Below are positions 13,457 to 24,575 of a stretch of 64,000 bases of DNA, piece after piece. The stretch is from Colletotrichum lupini (Eukaryota; Ascomycota; Sordariomycetes; Glomerellales; Glomerellaceae), in assembly GCF_023278565.1 (NCBI RefSeq), contig NC_064681.1:1550001-1614000 (forward strand), written 5' to 3'. The translations under genes were made by a program, and so were the position numbers. Within the stretch, counting starts at the first letter, position 1, and the number at the start of each line of letters is the position of its first letter. The notes under the pieces are model-generated. The model did not search any database and was not told the DNA's origin. It saw only the letters and a program-made list of their open reading frames with translations.

Positions 13457-14220
13457 TACCATTCTTTTTTCTTTTTGTTTATTTCTAGTCATTTCAGCGA
13501 CACAGGCGCCATGGCACCTTTTGGGGGTCCTTCAGGTGTCACATTCATCACTCAAGATGTGTACCAGGCGTTTGGGACATTTTGGGACTGGAATCCTCGG
13601 TTAAGGATACCACACAGTTTATAAATCACGACCAACTTTATGACAGGCAAAAGGCGTTTATGGGTGTACAGAACAAATAGGCCGGCAAAAGGAGGCACCA
13701 ACAACACCATACCATGGGGAAGGCCAGCACAGAAGTGTACCTGAGGGTCAACAAGGTCAAGAGAATTGGAGACCGGATTGTGTGTAGATATCGGGGCGAT
13801 GCTTTACAGCAAACAAGGTGCTGTGAAAGAATTCAATGGAGCTGGACTGCTATAAAAGGGGTGCCCCTGGTCACCTAGGACAGATAGCCTAGTCTTCGAC
13901 TTATTGCCTAAAGATAATGATCAATCATTCAGACCAATCTGACTAGCCGTGATTCCAGATCTCACACTCGCATTGTGAAGTCACATGTTTACATGCCTTG
14001 CGTACAAAGGTGAAGCCGTTCATGAAGGTGAAGTCGGCAGAGCTCGAGGCAAAGGGCCGGGTGCCTTTCTCTGCCTAGGTGGTCCGTTTGGGTGGTGGTT
14101 TGCTCCATGCCCTGTTTTGACCTCAATCCCTTCTTTTCCATTAACGCTTTGAGATTTGCGGAATTATCATCAACCTCTTTCTCCTCACACACAAACATCA
14201 CAACCCCAACATATCTCAAG

Positions 14221-14371
14221 ATGAGAATCAACTCAGACACCAAAGTGGGATGTGCCTGCAATGGCTGCAGAGCTCGGAGAAACAATGATGCGATGTCTGT
14301 GGCTCGGACCATCCATGGTACCTTCCCAGCCAGTTCCAGCTTTGGCTGTGGCAGTGGCAGCCCAGGTGCCA

Positions 14372-14404
<33 letters not shown>

Positions 14405-14595
14405 GCAACAGCGATAGCGACTCTGAGCACGTCGCCAATTCTTACGCGACTCGACTTCGTCCGCGCCCTCGCCAGCCCACGATTCTTATTACCCCCACGA
14501 AGACTCCGAGAAAAGGCGCTGCCAAAACCCCGCGCACGCCAGGAAACTCCGCGCACAACAACGACAACTTGACGGACACTCCCAGCGGTGCTTAG
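14221..14595 (+). CDS. Upstream ORF before arp9, Ser/Arg-rich hypothetical
   Basis: This is a 124-residue frame starting at ATG 14221; an in-frame ATG at 14107 would lengthen it to about 162. It stops at 14595, only 21 nt before the arp9 start. It contains a cysteine/arginine motif (CACNGCRARR), a serine run encoded by a CAG/AGC-type repeat near 14373-14402, and a basic Thr/Pro-rich tail (TPTKTPRKGAAKTPRTPGN). No family is recognised. It could be a translated upstream ORF controlling arp9, an independent small protein, or merely 5' leader. Alternatively the CTTAG at its stop may act as a splice acceptor, since the bases after 14595 (AAAGCTTCG...) are open and in frame with arp9, giving Arp9 a short N-terminal extension. 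The sequence alone does not decide. Confidence 0.35.
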
Positions 14596-14616
14596 AAAGC
14601 TTCGCGCGCCGGCAAA

Positions 14617-16865
14617 ATGTCGACTCAGACGGGCAAGTTCCGCGAGGACCAGGTCCTCATCATCTGTCCCGGCAGCAAGACCACCATGGCCCAGCTGGGA
14701 TGCGGCGAGCTCACCCCGCCCGTCCATCGTATCCCGACACGCATGTTCAAGGACGCTGAGACGGACGAGTGGCGGCCCTTTCACACCTTTAAGCGCAAGA
14801 AGGCCAATGCCAATGTCGCGCTTGCCATCGATGGCCCGCGGACCGACGATGATGACTACGAGTGGGTTGAGGATACCGACTCGGACGAAGGAGCTGTCTA
14901 CCCTATGCAAGGTGCGATTTTTCGGTTGCTACTGCTCCTTTTCACGTTTGGGCTGCTAATTGATGTCTTATAATAGGCGGTCGCATTGTTAATATGGAGG
15001 CGTTCCTGGCGTTCCTTGACCATGTTCACAGCATGCTCACCACCACCTACCACAATACCCCAATCATGCTCATGGCCTCGCCTCAATGGTGCCGCCCCGA
15101 CACCGAGACGATCGCGCGCTATATCTTCGAAAAGACTCGCACCCCTTCCCTCTGCATGATCCACAGCGGTATCGCTACCCAGTACGGCCTCAAGTGGCCC
15201 AGTCTCACTGTGGTGGATATTGGTTACGAAAAGGTCGACGTCACATGTATACACGACGGCCGCGTGGTCAATCATGGAGAGCTCGGTTCCCCGACCCCGG
15301 AGCGCTTCATCTCGGGCGGAGACATGTTCACGCGCAAGCTCCTTGAGAAGCTCAAGGACAAGGACTTCAAATACGACATGGCGGAGCAGCTGAAGAAGAG
15401 CCACATCTGCGAGGTGCTACCATATGCGCCAAACAGCTCTATTCTCATGGATCTCCCGACAGCTCAGACGGCAGGAGCCCCTGCCAGCGCACCTGTTGCC
15501 GAGGCGGCTCCTCCTGCCGCACCGACTGCGCAACCGATTGTTCCTGCCGCCGAGGAGGAGATTGAGGAGAAGGCGGCCGAGGAGGGTGTTCTCGATGTGG
15601 CGTCCATTGTGACGAGCGGAAATGCACGTGAGTTCCTCGCCAAGAAGGAGAAGGAGAAACAAAAGGGTGGCAGAAAAGCCAAGACTACTCAGGAAGCCGA
15701 GGCTGCGAAGCCGGTTCGTCTGCCCAACTCCAAGAGAACTCACAACACCTTCCACTTCGAAGAGGTCGTCATGGAGGAGGTTCAGCCGCCCAAACCAGAG
15801 ACCAAGGAAGAGTCCAAGAAAGAAGAGGCGGGTGGCGCGACTGAGTCCAAGGACGTTGAGATGACGGATGACACCAAGCCCGCCGATGCGACAGTTCCTG
15901 CTACCGCCGAGAGCGGCGTCAAGCCCTTTGAGTCTTCGGCTCCGGCAGCGGTAACGGATGGTGCAGCTCCCGCTCCCGCCCCAGTCACGGCTCCCGAGAC
16001 GAATGGCACAAACGGCCATTCCGCTACGATCCCTGCAGAGGCCTCTCCCGCCACCAACGGTGCTCCTCAGATGCAGGCCAAGCGCATCCGCCGCGATATT
16101 GAGGTCGGTCTCGAGCGCTTCACTTTTGCTGACCGTGGCGAGATCGACCGCATCGTAACCACAATCTACCGCACTATCCAAGGCATCGACGACATGTACA
16201 TGCGCCCTCCGTGCTGGGACAACCTTGTCTTCGTCGGCAATGGCGCTCGCCTCCGTGGTTTGAAGGACAACATTGTCCAGACCCTCTTGGCTCGCCACCT
16301 CATCTCTCCCAGCACGGCGACAATGTTCACCTCGGAGCTGCCGTCTAACATCGCGACTCCCACTGGCACCGGTGCACAGACTCCTACGGGCTCTTTCACG
16401 GGCGCCCCACACCAGCTCCCTGCTAATGCCGCCGCCGGCTCCTCGGGCGTCAACCCCCTGCTTCAGGCCGCGACCACGGCTTCCGCTCAGCACCAGGGCA
16501 CTCCGGGTCCCAGCGGTGATGCCGGTCCTAACGGTACTCACTCCGTTGCGGGCCATCACTTCCACAGCCAGACGCCCACGAGTATCAAGCTGGCGACGCT
16601 GCCCACCTACCTCAGCGAGTGGAACAAGAACGGCTTCGAGGAGGCCATGTTCCTGGGAGCGCAGGTTGCTGCGCGCATCGCTTTCTGCCAGCACAATCTC
16701 GATATGGCCGGTCTCGAGGCTCAGCGTCAAGCCAGCCTAAGCAGAGTCGACTATAAGTATGTTTCCTCTCCATTACCTTCACTATCCGTATCATTGTAGC
16801 TTTGCTAACTTTTCCGTAGCGAGCTTGGCCCCAAGGGCATTCGCACCCACTCCATGCTCAAGTAG
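14617..16865 (+). CDS. arp9: Actin-related protein Arp9, SWI/SNF-RSC subunit
   Basis: Three exons, join(14617..14911, 14977..16756, 16820..16865), encode 706 residues. Arp9 is a nuclear actin-related protein that, with Arp7-type partners, docks on the remodeller ATPase in SWI/SNF and RSC. The N-terminus (EDQVLIICPGSKTTMAQLG, about 10-28) is the actin-like first strand-loop. Residues about 100-275 form the subdomain with HSGIATQYG and LTVVDIGYEKVDVTCI, and the C-terminal actin-like part includes NLVFVGNGARLRGLKDNI near 540-557. Between them lies a long Ala/Pro/Glu-rich insertion (about 290-485). The canonical actin ATP-binding residues are poorly kept, as usual for Arp9. The protein is longer than the yeast one (about 470 residues), mainly because of this insertion and a second Gly/Ala/Thr-rich linker. 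The last exon is only 46 nt. Arp8 was considered, but the fold order and start fit Arp9 better. Confidence 0.88.
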
Positions 16866-19102
16866 TTCCAAGATTTGGCCTGCGCGAACACGGCGACGAC
16901 TGGTTTCTGGTTTCATCAAGTCCTTCAGGGGGGTTAGATTGCCCTTCCTGAACGACTACGGCGGCAACAGCGCAGGCATGGGAATTATGTCAGGTTGTGA
17001 CATTGACCGCCTCTTGGTCCATTGTTCACGTTTCTTTTTCTGTAGCAAGGCTGCACACATTGTGTTCTGGAGTTTTAGGGACATATCAAAAAACCTCGGG
17101 GTGAGGCGTGGAGGGATGCTTTTTATTGTGTTTTTCTTGCTTGATAATGAAGAAGGGGAACGGATACCAGCACAGAGAGTGAGGGAGAGAGAAGATAGCA
17201 GGGAGGGAGGACCTGACTGCGAGCGAGCTTGCGAAGATCCCTTTGGCCTTTCGTCTAGGATGTTTTCTCGTCTGTACTATGACGAGTTGGCAGCCCGACC
17301 TGTACGATACTCTGGAAAGGATAGGTATAGAATCCTTCAGACTTTGCAATTGGTTTTGCAGTGGGCAAATTCTTCATTTGCGTGATGCTTGATTCTTGTT
17401 ATCTGTTCCTGACCAAGGGAATCTGCGTATCGTCGAGTAATTTCGATCCTAGCTTTTATAAGACTCTTTGCTGGGTCGAAGGCAGGGGACAAGTCTGAGA
17501 GATTTTGGTCAACGACGGGATTACACTATACAAGACTGTTTCGGAATTTCGTCTGCTGCGTGAACACACTTCGACGGTTCGAGCAGATGACGCTAGCCCA
17601 TGACTGAATCCCGAGTGTCCGTGTTTGCCCCTGCCTCGTCGTGACGCCTTTCCTCGCGGCTCGGTTGAGGTTCTCTTGTCTCGTTTGGTGATATCTCGGC
17701 CTTTGTGTATTGGAGTAGGAAACCAACCCCCACCCCTCCACACCCACCCCTCGAGCTATCCTGAGTTCTCAGGGGGTGATGCATCCTTGTCCACTGGAAC
17801 TTCGGAAGAGCGATAGAACTCACGCTCCTTTCTTTCCGGCGACCGAAGAAGAAAGGCCTTGGAGTGGTGGCGGTAATGGTGGAAGAGGGTTGTTTATGAG
17901 GACCAAAAGTCCCCCCCAAAAAGGGTTCACCAAGACGGAGAGGAAGATGGTTTGGCCTTGGGAGTGACTACTCGTCTGAAGGTTGTCTAGCAGTAAGAGC
18001 TCCCGTGTAGGTTGGCGTTCGGTGGTCCTCTTTGTATAGCCATCTGGGAATCTCCTCTGTTTGAATCACGTGTGTGTTGTGGGGGTAAGAGGGAGAAGGG
18101 AATAGTTGAGGAGAAGCCAATGAGGGAGGTAATTTGTCCATGTATTTTCTCCTCTGTTCTTTTCGTACGCATGAGTTAGTTGGCGTCTCGTTCTGATTTC
18201 CTCACGGTGAAAGCTGGGTGTTTTGAAATTCGGAATTGGTGGTGACGACCAATACATGGACCGTCTCCGCGGAGGCTAACTTGTCAACTCTTGAATCCAT
18301 CTCGTCGTGCCGATGAACGAAATTTCATGTGCGATTGAGACTCACCTAAGAGACTACGCTTAGAGGACAATGACGCGGGAGTAGACTGACGCGCCAGTCT
18401 GTAGATGGCGTTCTTGATATGAAAAGCTCCTGCTTTTTCTTTTTGGGGGGGGGGGGGGGGTTCATTGGGCTTGATGAGGTCTCTGTTGCAGGGTTTGGTA
18501 CAATTCAGGGCAAGCTTCTATTTTGCTGAAGTGTGGTGGACGTGAATGCGAGGAAAGTCGCACCAGAGCCCTTTCCTCTCTACTTTGTGATAGAAGCCCG
18601 GGTTTGGGTGTAGATATGCTCACCGACTAGTCGAGGGACCTGGGCCTCTGGGCAAGCAGCTTTCACTGGTCCAGGTTCAGGTTGAGTCTCTGAGCGGGTT
18701 GAGCGCGATTTTAACACCTTTTCGTCTTGAGCAGGCCTTACGAGTATTTCCCCTCCCAGTGTCAAAATAGGTTAGAGGTGCAGAAGAAACTCCATGACTG
18801 ACAACGGCTCCTGTGTGCGAGGTGAGGATGATCTCAGGGGCTGTAAGGAGGAGAAGATGGAAGTGATGTGTACGAAACCAGTCACGTTAGTTGTATGCCT
18901 TTTTATTTGGATAGAGTTCAAGTCCATGAATGAGAGAACGGAATTCCAGATTTGTTTGCACAGAGAATTTTCCTTCCGGGGTGGTTGTTGGGTCTCTGGG
19001 TAAAGCTACCGGCTGAGAAATCTACAAGCTCGTCCGGAGTCGAGACAAGTACGACGAAATACAAAACAAAAGGGGAGACAATCAGGTGTTTGGGGGCTTT
19101 CT
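16866..19102. other. Intergenic; arp9 3' region and unassigned sequence
   Basis: No gene is supported. The first few hundred bases are the likely arp9 3' UTR. Plus-strand frames at 16759-17385 are extensions of arp9 intron and 3' sequence. A run of 16 G lies at 18445-18460. Confidence 0.5.
18445..18460 (+). repeat. Homopolymer G16
   Basis: This uninterrupted run of 16 guanines follows a T-rich stretch. Its length may be uncertain in the assembly, since homopolymers are error-prone. Confidence 0.9.
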
Positions 19103-19601
19103 TTACATGCTAGGCGGCGGCGAGGATTGTGTCTGCTCATCTCTTGGGTCTTTTGTGGGCTTTCCGGGGACTTCGTCATAGATAAATTGAAATATCTTAG
19201 ATAGGTCACAGCCGGACTGTACCAAAGCTTCGATGGGCTTTTTGTATGTGTTCTTGGGAAGGCCGTATCGGAATGTCGTACCATCAAAGACCCCATGCAG
19301 TTTAAGTAGTGTGCTCTCGTGGCGATGATAAGAGGCCTGCGAGACGAAACGAAGACAGTGTTTTCTTTTGCATAGCTTGGACATACCCCCTTCTAAGACA
19401 GGCAACTAGTACTTGTACACACGTCATGCGGTGTCCGATCTCCACAAAGTGATGCCGTCGATATGCACTTACCAGTATGTAGGGACGAGGTATCAACCAA
19501 GTCGTTGACTGGCGAAAATGAAGGAGTTCTGAACCCAATTTCGAGATCTCTTCTTGACTTCTATTTTGCTCCCTTATGTATTCGAGGTATGATATTAACA
19601 T
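19103..19601 (-). pseudogene. Candidate spliced gene or gene relic, unknown family
   Basis: On the minus strand an exon of 77 codons (19336 down to the TAA at 19103-19105) reads as plausible protein. It contains YHRHESTLLKLHGVFDGTTF and YKKPIEALVQSGCDLSKIFQ, and is preceded by a good acceptor (CTCGCAG). Upstream, the frame holding GSELLHFRQSTTWLIPRPY ends at a consensus donor (GTAAGT, 19472-19467), giving a 136-nt intron and an in-frame phase-0 join. Further upstream the same frame meets a TAG near 19614, beyond which the open stretch includes STDNLWRCLFCKVV, a CxxC motif. I do not recognise the family. The stop, the lack of a clear start and the surrounding gene-poor DNA favour a decayed gene, but a small real gene with an unrecognised upstream exon is possible. 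Confidence 0.35.
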
Positions 19602-21580
19602 TACTATTGTCTAGAATATCAACGTATGTGAGACCGCCCCAGGCCATTGGAACACAATCAAATTTGAGCCAGGAACGACTTTGCAGAAGAGGCAGCGCCA
19701 AAGATTGTCAGTAGACTGGAAACCAACCCTGAAGAAGGCAAGATTATTACTGTATGAACCTTCGTTGTCGTCCCATCGTGTGACACGAGCAATCTATGAG
19801 GTTTGTGACCAGCTCACTCTCTTATTCAATGTGGCCGGTCACGTGGGTCTTTGAGACTGCGATAGGGGAGGCTAGGTGAAATGATGTATGGGATGGACTC
19901 AGCCATCGCTTCTTTGCGGCAACAAAGTCCGCAACGATACGACCCTCATTACTGGCACTATTCGTAGGTACCAGGAACAGCGTCTGAGAAGCCAAGTTCT
20001 CACATTATGAAGCTCTGCTTGACCAACACTCCTCGTGTCGACGTTGCCCGGCCATTCACTTCTGCCCCGCGTACGTGCCTGCGACTACCATTGACGTTGA
20101 CCTCACGGAGAGCTCGGAAGCTGAGATGTCACTTGTACTCCTCCTTGCGGCATTGCGTATGAGGGGAGCTGCTGGACCAAGCCGTTGTCACAACTGCTCT
20201 TACTCCATCGTCACCTCCGTCTCCCCCTCTCGGACATGGTTTCATCTTTCACACACCGAAGAGATAGACTGAATATCCCAGTGACCTTGTATCTAGCTCA
20301 ATATAAAACAAAGACGGCTCGTTGGGGCAGACTCAGCTTTTCCTAGTTATTCCCATGTTAGCTCTTCGGGCTTTACAGCCTTCGTGGCTGCTTCATTTGG
20401 GATAATGTAGCACTCCCAAACGTAACTGTGGAAACCACAGGTGACTCATCACGGGATCAGCAACAAAACAACCACATACGTGTCTTTGGAACTCATCATC
20501 AAAGATTGAAGTCAAACTTTCCACATCACGGGGTTCCATCGTCTCCGTCTTCTCACACTGGAAATGCCTCTACTTGTACGTGGTTAATTGAATATCGTGA
20601 TATGCGTCAGGCAAAGAGCTTTGGGTAACTGTCAACCGAGAAGAACATGCCTTTAGCGCAGTAGTCTATTAATTCTTCAGCTGGGTGGCCCGTCTCATAC
20701 TCGACGTCTCGGCACCGTAGCCTTGTCTAGAGTCATCGCCGCAAACTATTTCAAGACCAATCCTCCCGGAATATCTGCAGAAACCAGCATGGATCGTGCT
20801 ATGAAGGAAAGTGATTCGATTCCACAAAGCAAAATAATAGCCATCTACGCCGTAGTTCTAGCAAGATCCAACTTGAGGTTCGATGAAGACATGGAATCGT
20901 AATGAAGCCGGAGCAGCCGATATGATGACTCTGACGCGTCTTGGACCGTCGAGCGCCACCGGAGAGGGCAACCTGATGTTCTTCTTCGTCAAACACTTAT
21001 GGGACTAAAGAGATAGAGCCAAATGAATCCACGCTACCAAGAGGTCTAGCCCGTTATGCTCTTCACCAGAGTTCTCATAGTTCAACACTCAGGCCATTTT
21101 CACGGGCCCATGTCTGCCGCTCTAGTCTAAGCAAAGAAGCAACGACGTGCGGTTCGAGTAGAGAGATACTAGAACCCAGTCAGAGCAAGCAATTGCAGCG
21201 TTGTCTTTTCATCCAGTCCTACCTAAGGGACCTCCCGAGTTTTGATCAAGCTACACCGACCATGATCACAGCCTCGTGATCTTCCCACACGCAACTTTCA
21301 ACTTCATGTGGTTTAACTGGGACCTCAAGCCAAGACCAAAACGCACATCCTCCACGATATCCATCAAATCACCCATAACTTAAAAGCAAGCAGATCTCCA
21401 TCAGAAAAGTCCACATCCCCTCCCGTCCCTCCACGGTCCAGAATCCTCCCGTGCCGGCGGCGCGCCCACCTTCGAGTCCACAAACACAAAGCCCACAAAG
21501 ATCAACCCACCTCCACAAAGGGGACCACACACACACAAATCCAGATTCCGCAACAAATCTATCACGTTCCAATAACGAAC
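19602..21580. other. Intergenic, no supported gene
   Basis: Beyond the upstream part of the candidate relic I see no protein-like frame longer than about 65 codons and no repeat. The final bases lead into the tRNA-Arg gene. Confidence 0.45.
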
Positions 21581-21710
21581 GGCCGGTTGGCCCAATGGCA
21601 AGGCGTCTGACTACGACCCTTTCTACTAAATCGTGCGGCTCTGGCTGTACGAGTACATGTGGGAGAATATAGGTATCAGGAGATTCTGGGTTCGACTCCC
21701 AGGCTGGTCA
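21581..21710 (+). tRNA. tRNA-Arg(ACG) with intron
   Basis: The gene folds into a full cloverleaf. The acceptor stem is GGCCGGT with GCTGGTC (two G:U pairs and one U:G), discriminator A at 21710. The D arm carries GGCCCAATGGC. The anticodon stem is TCTGA/TCAGG around loop CTACGAA, and the T arm is CTGGG-TTCGACT-CCCAG. The anticodon ACG (21613-21615) reads arginine CGN codons, with A34 expected to become inosine. A 58-nt intron (about 21617-21674) sits at the canonical place, directly after position 37. It contains TCGT, which can pair with the anticodon region, as seen in eukaryotic tRNA introns. A T4 terminator follows. The internal B box (GGTTCGACTCC) is intact. Confidence 0.92.
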
Positions 21711-21716
21711 ATGATC

Positions 21717-21720
21717 TTTT
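21717..21720 (+). terminator. Pol III terminator T4
   Basis: A run of four T residues starts 7 nt after the discriminator base of the tRNA-Arg gene, the usual RNA polymerase III stop signal. Confidence 0.7.
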
Positions 21721-24395
21721 GCTATTAAAACCTACTTTTATATTCGGGATATATACACATACTTCTTCACTTTTGACTTTCAATATTGATATAAAACAAC
21801 GAAGAAGGTGATCATGTCTCCGTTAACCAGTCGCCCGCCTCCATCTCCATCAAACGTCACCTTCCCCCTCGTTGCTTCTTCACCAAAAACGCATCATGAC
21901 CTCGTCACCCGCCAGACTCCGAATTTGCTTCCCAAGACTGCTTGCTAACTACCGTGTCACTTCTCCCTCTTTCTCCCAACCAGTCTTGGAAGTCACGAGA
22001 AACATAAGAAGAAAAAGACGCGTTGCAGAATTTTCACCAGCATTACCTTACCCCTCTTTTCCCTTGACCCCAACCCGAAGGGCGGTGGACACACGGTTTA
22101 GTCACGCGGTTTTTTCTTCTTTTTTTTTCGAGGATGAGGTAAGGCGAGGTCACGATCGTGAACCACACACACCCCTATCATATAGCCTAGTTCGTAGCAA
22201 AACACCGAGACGGCGGTCAAGAAGGGGGTGAGAGGAGACACTGAGAGAAAGGAGTCGGGTGACAAAACAGATATACATACTTCGTACACAGTTACACACT
22301 GTGAACGCTAAGTCCGTATATCCGTAATTCCACCGAGAGAGAATCTGCCTCTTGATGTTCAGTGCTCTTTACACTCAAGACTATAGAGTCCACAGAGCGC
22401 AGTTAGATACGGGGCGTTTCCGGTGATGAAAGAACACTGCTCTCAACTCTGATTTTTGGCCATATTCAAATGTCGATATCGCGATTCACACGCATAGGTT
22501 TACACACTCCCATCGAAACCCACCGTAACTTTTGTATATTCTCTGCAATGTTCGCTCAGACTCAGTTGTCAAGGACTTGAGTCGCAAAACGCAAATTCAT
22601 CTCCCACAAAAGCTTCCTTACCTCTTGACCAACACTCAAATCTCCGACCAAATAACCGTTCAAGATTCCAAATGACCACCAAAGAACAGACCAAAAAGAA
22701 AAGCAACCCATCCATCTCGTCTCGTCTCGTCTCTCGTAATACCCGAGATAATACAAAAATCCTCCAATACCTGAACTAAACTCAACCGTTCACTTCCTCC
22801 GTCGTCTCGAACATGGGCGCACCCCCTCCCTTCCTTGCTCGTGACCCCGTGACCGTGCTCTCTCTCTGTGTCTTCGTCTGCTCCGGTTCATTCCCTTGCC
22901 CATGTGCTTGGCCTTGCCCCCCTTCACGCGGCAGAACACCCCCGAGACATCACCCAAGGGGCCGCGCGAAAACCCACAAAAACGCGGTCCGTCATGCAGA
23001 AACAAGCCTCAACAAGAGGCAGGGAAAAAAACATCAGACACAGGCACACACAGTTAGTTCGCTCGGTAATCGCACAGAGAGAGACTCGCAATCCAGTATG
23101 TGAGTCTCTACTCCGTACACTAGACAGAGTGCCAGAGTGCCGGAGAACCACATAATACCTCGCACGCGGCATTCCAGAATCTCAGTATCCCAGCAGCCCA
23201 GGCGCCTAGCAGAAAAAAGTGCGCCCATTTGCAACGAAAGCCGGAGAGCCTCCAGTCTTCCACATATCTTCCACATAACCTTGTCAAGTGGCGACCGCTT
23301 CTCACCTACCCACCTGTGCCACCGATTCCTATGAACACCGGGGGCCCGGTCAAAGAGCAAAGGGGCAACAACCGCCTGCGGCCCTCTGAAGGAACTACAG
23401 GCTCGCACGTTGAACTGGGGAACCTCGAATGAGGTCGGGGAATCGGCAACTGTGGTCGACGCGAGAGACCATCTCGTCGTCCGATATCCGTATGGACCTC
23501 CTCCCTTTCAGTCTCCTCCCCCGGATGTCCACAATGCAAGTGCCAGGTGCTGTTTTTTTTTGTGTGATTTTCTCATCCGGCTTGTGCCCGGTACGCGGCA
23601 TGTGCGGGTCTCGAAGGCATATAGCGCGACATAGCCTCGCCTCTAGAACATTGGAAACGCTCGATCGAAGCTCTAGCGTCTGGCTTGACATATCCACGTT
23701 GTCACGGTTGTAAAAAAAAAAAAAAAATCACGAATACTACTGTGCTTTCGTCGCAAGGGGCGAAACTGGTCGTGGCAGGCGCTAGCAACGCTCATGCGGC
23801 GGAAATAGCGGATAGCAGCAACACTGAGCGCAACAAAACGCATCAGAAGACATCCTTACAGTATTACCCATCACCGACGAGTGTACGGTGTGATACGCTG
23901 TAGTTCGAAAGCGGTCTGCCCTCACCTTGAATCCCGAATTAGAAGTTCTGTTTCGAGGAGAGCCGCCGGACGTGCTGCCCTTGCTCCCTTAACCATTACT
24001 AGGGCGGTGCGCGTACTCGTCTTGCGCTCCTTGATGCGACAGAATAGGGGTTCTGTTTCGGCTAGAACAATTCATAGTCTTGTCTCTGCTGCATTCCCTC
24101 CCCCAATCCGATCGCCAGAAGCCATTCTACGTGGTTAGTTGCCAGGCCATTGCGCGTACTACGTATGTCGGCCGGGGAGTTCCCGAAACAGTCATGCCAT
24201 GGCAATGCTGCGTATTGTTCACAATGTGTATCTATACGGAGTACTCTAGAGTGAACTGGGGTTCCCCTAAACAATCTCCATGTAACTCTCGTTCTTTGCA
24301 CAACGCGAGGCAGGTTGGCCGGGTTTCTTGACGATAGTTTGAAGAATGCTAGAGTTCATAGACACGTGAAAGTTTGAGAGCGACTAAAACCTATG
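21721..24395. other. Gene-poor intergenic region
   Basis: No gene is supported. Frames of up to 124 codons exist on both strands but are mutually overlapping and of unlikely composition. A run of 16 A occurs at 23712-23727, and a TACTCCGTAC decamer at 23109. Confidence 0.45.
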
Positions 24396-24575
24396 TCAAG
24401 ATATGGCGGCCAATCTCGCATACGGGCATTGCGACCGGAGCTCATCTCCCAATTCATAGACGTAGTCTATCTCCTGGTTAAAAGTCCGGTAGAATGCCGC
24501 CTCCGGGTCTGTCAAGGATGGCTGTTCTTGGAGTTGCGCATTGATGGTTGCCGCAAGCGGAACCGCAATTGTCAA
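24396..24575 (-). pseudogene. Protein-like exon fragment, unknown family
   Basis: A minus-strand frame of 59 codons ends at TGA (24396-24398). It reads like real protein, with LQEQPSLTDPEAAFYRTFNQ followed by EIDYVYELGDELRSQCPYAR. It is immediately preceded by TTGTAG, a possible splice acceptor, so it resembles a last exon. Upstream on the same strand (about 24748-24860) another short protein-like stretch (LEAALQYGYLSQDAIASFAN) occurs, but the two cannot be joined in frame with the splice sites I can see. No start codon or intact model was found. The family is not recognised; a decayed gene is most likely. Confidence 0.3.

Noticed and set aside
15417..16730. 437-codon minus-strand frame opposite arp9
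   Set aside because: Antisense shadow of the arp9 low-complexity coding region.
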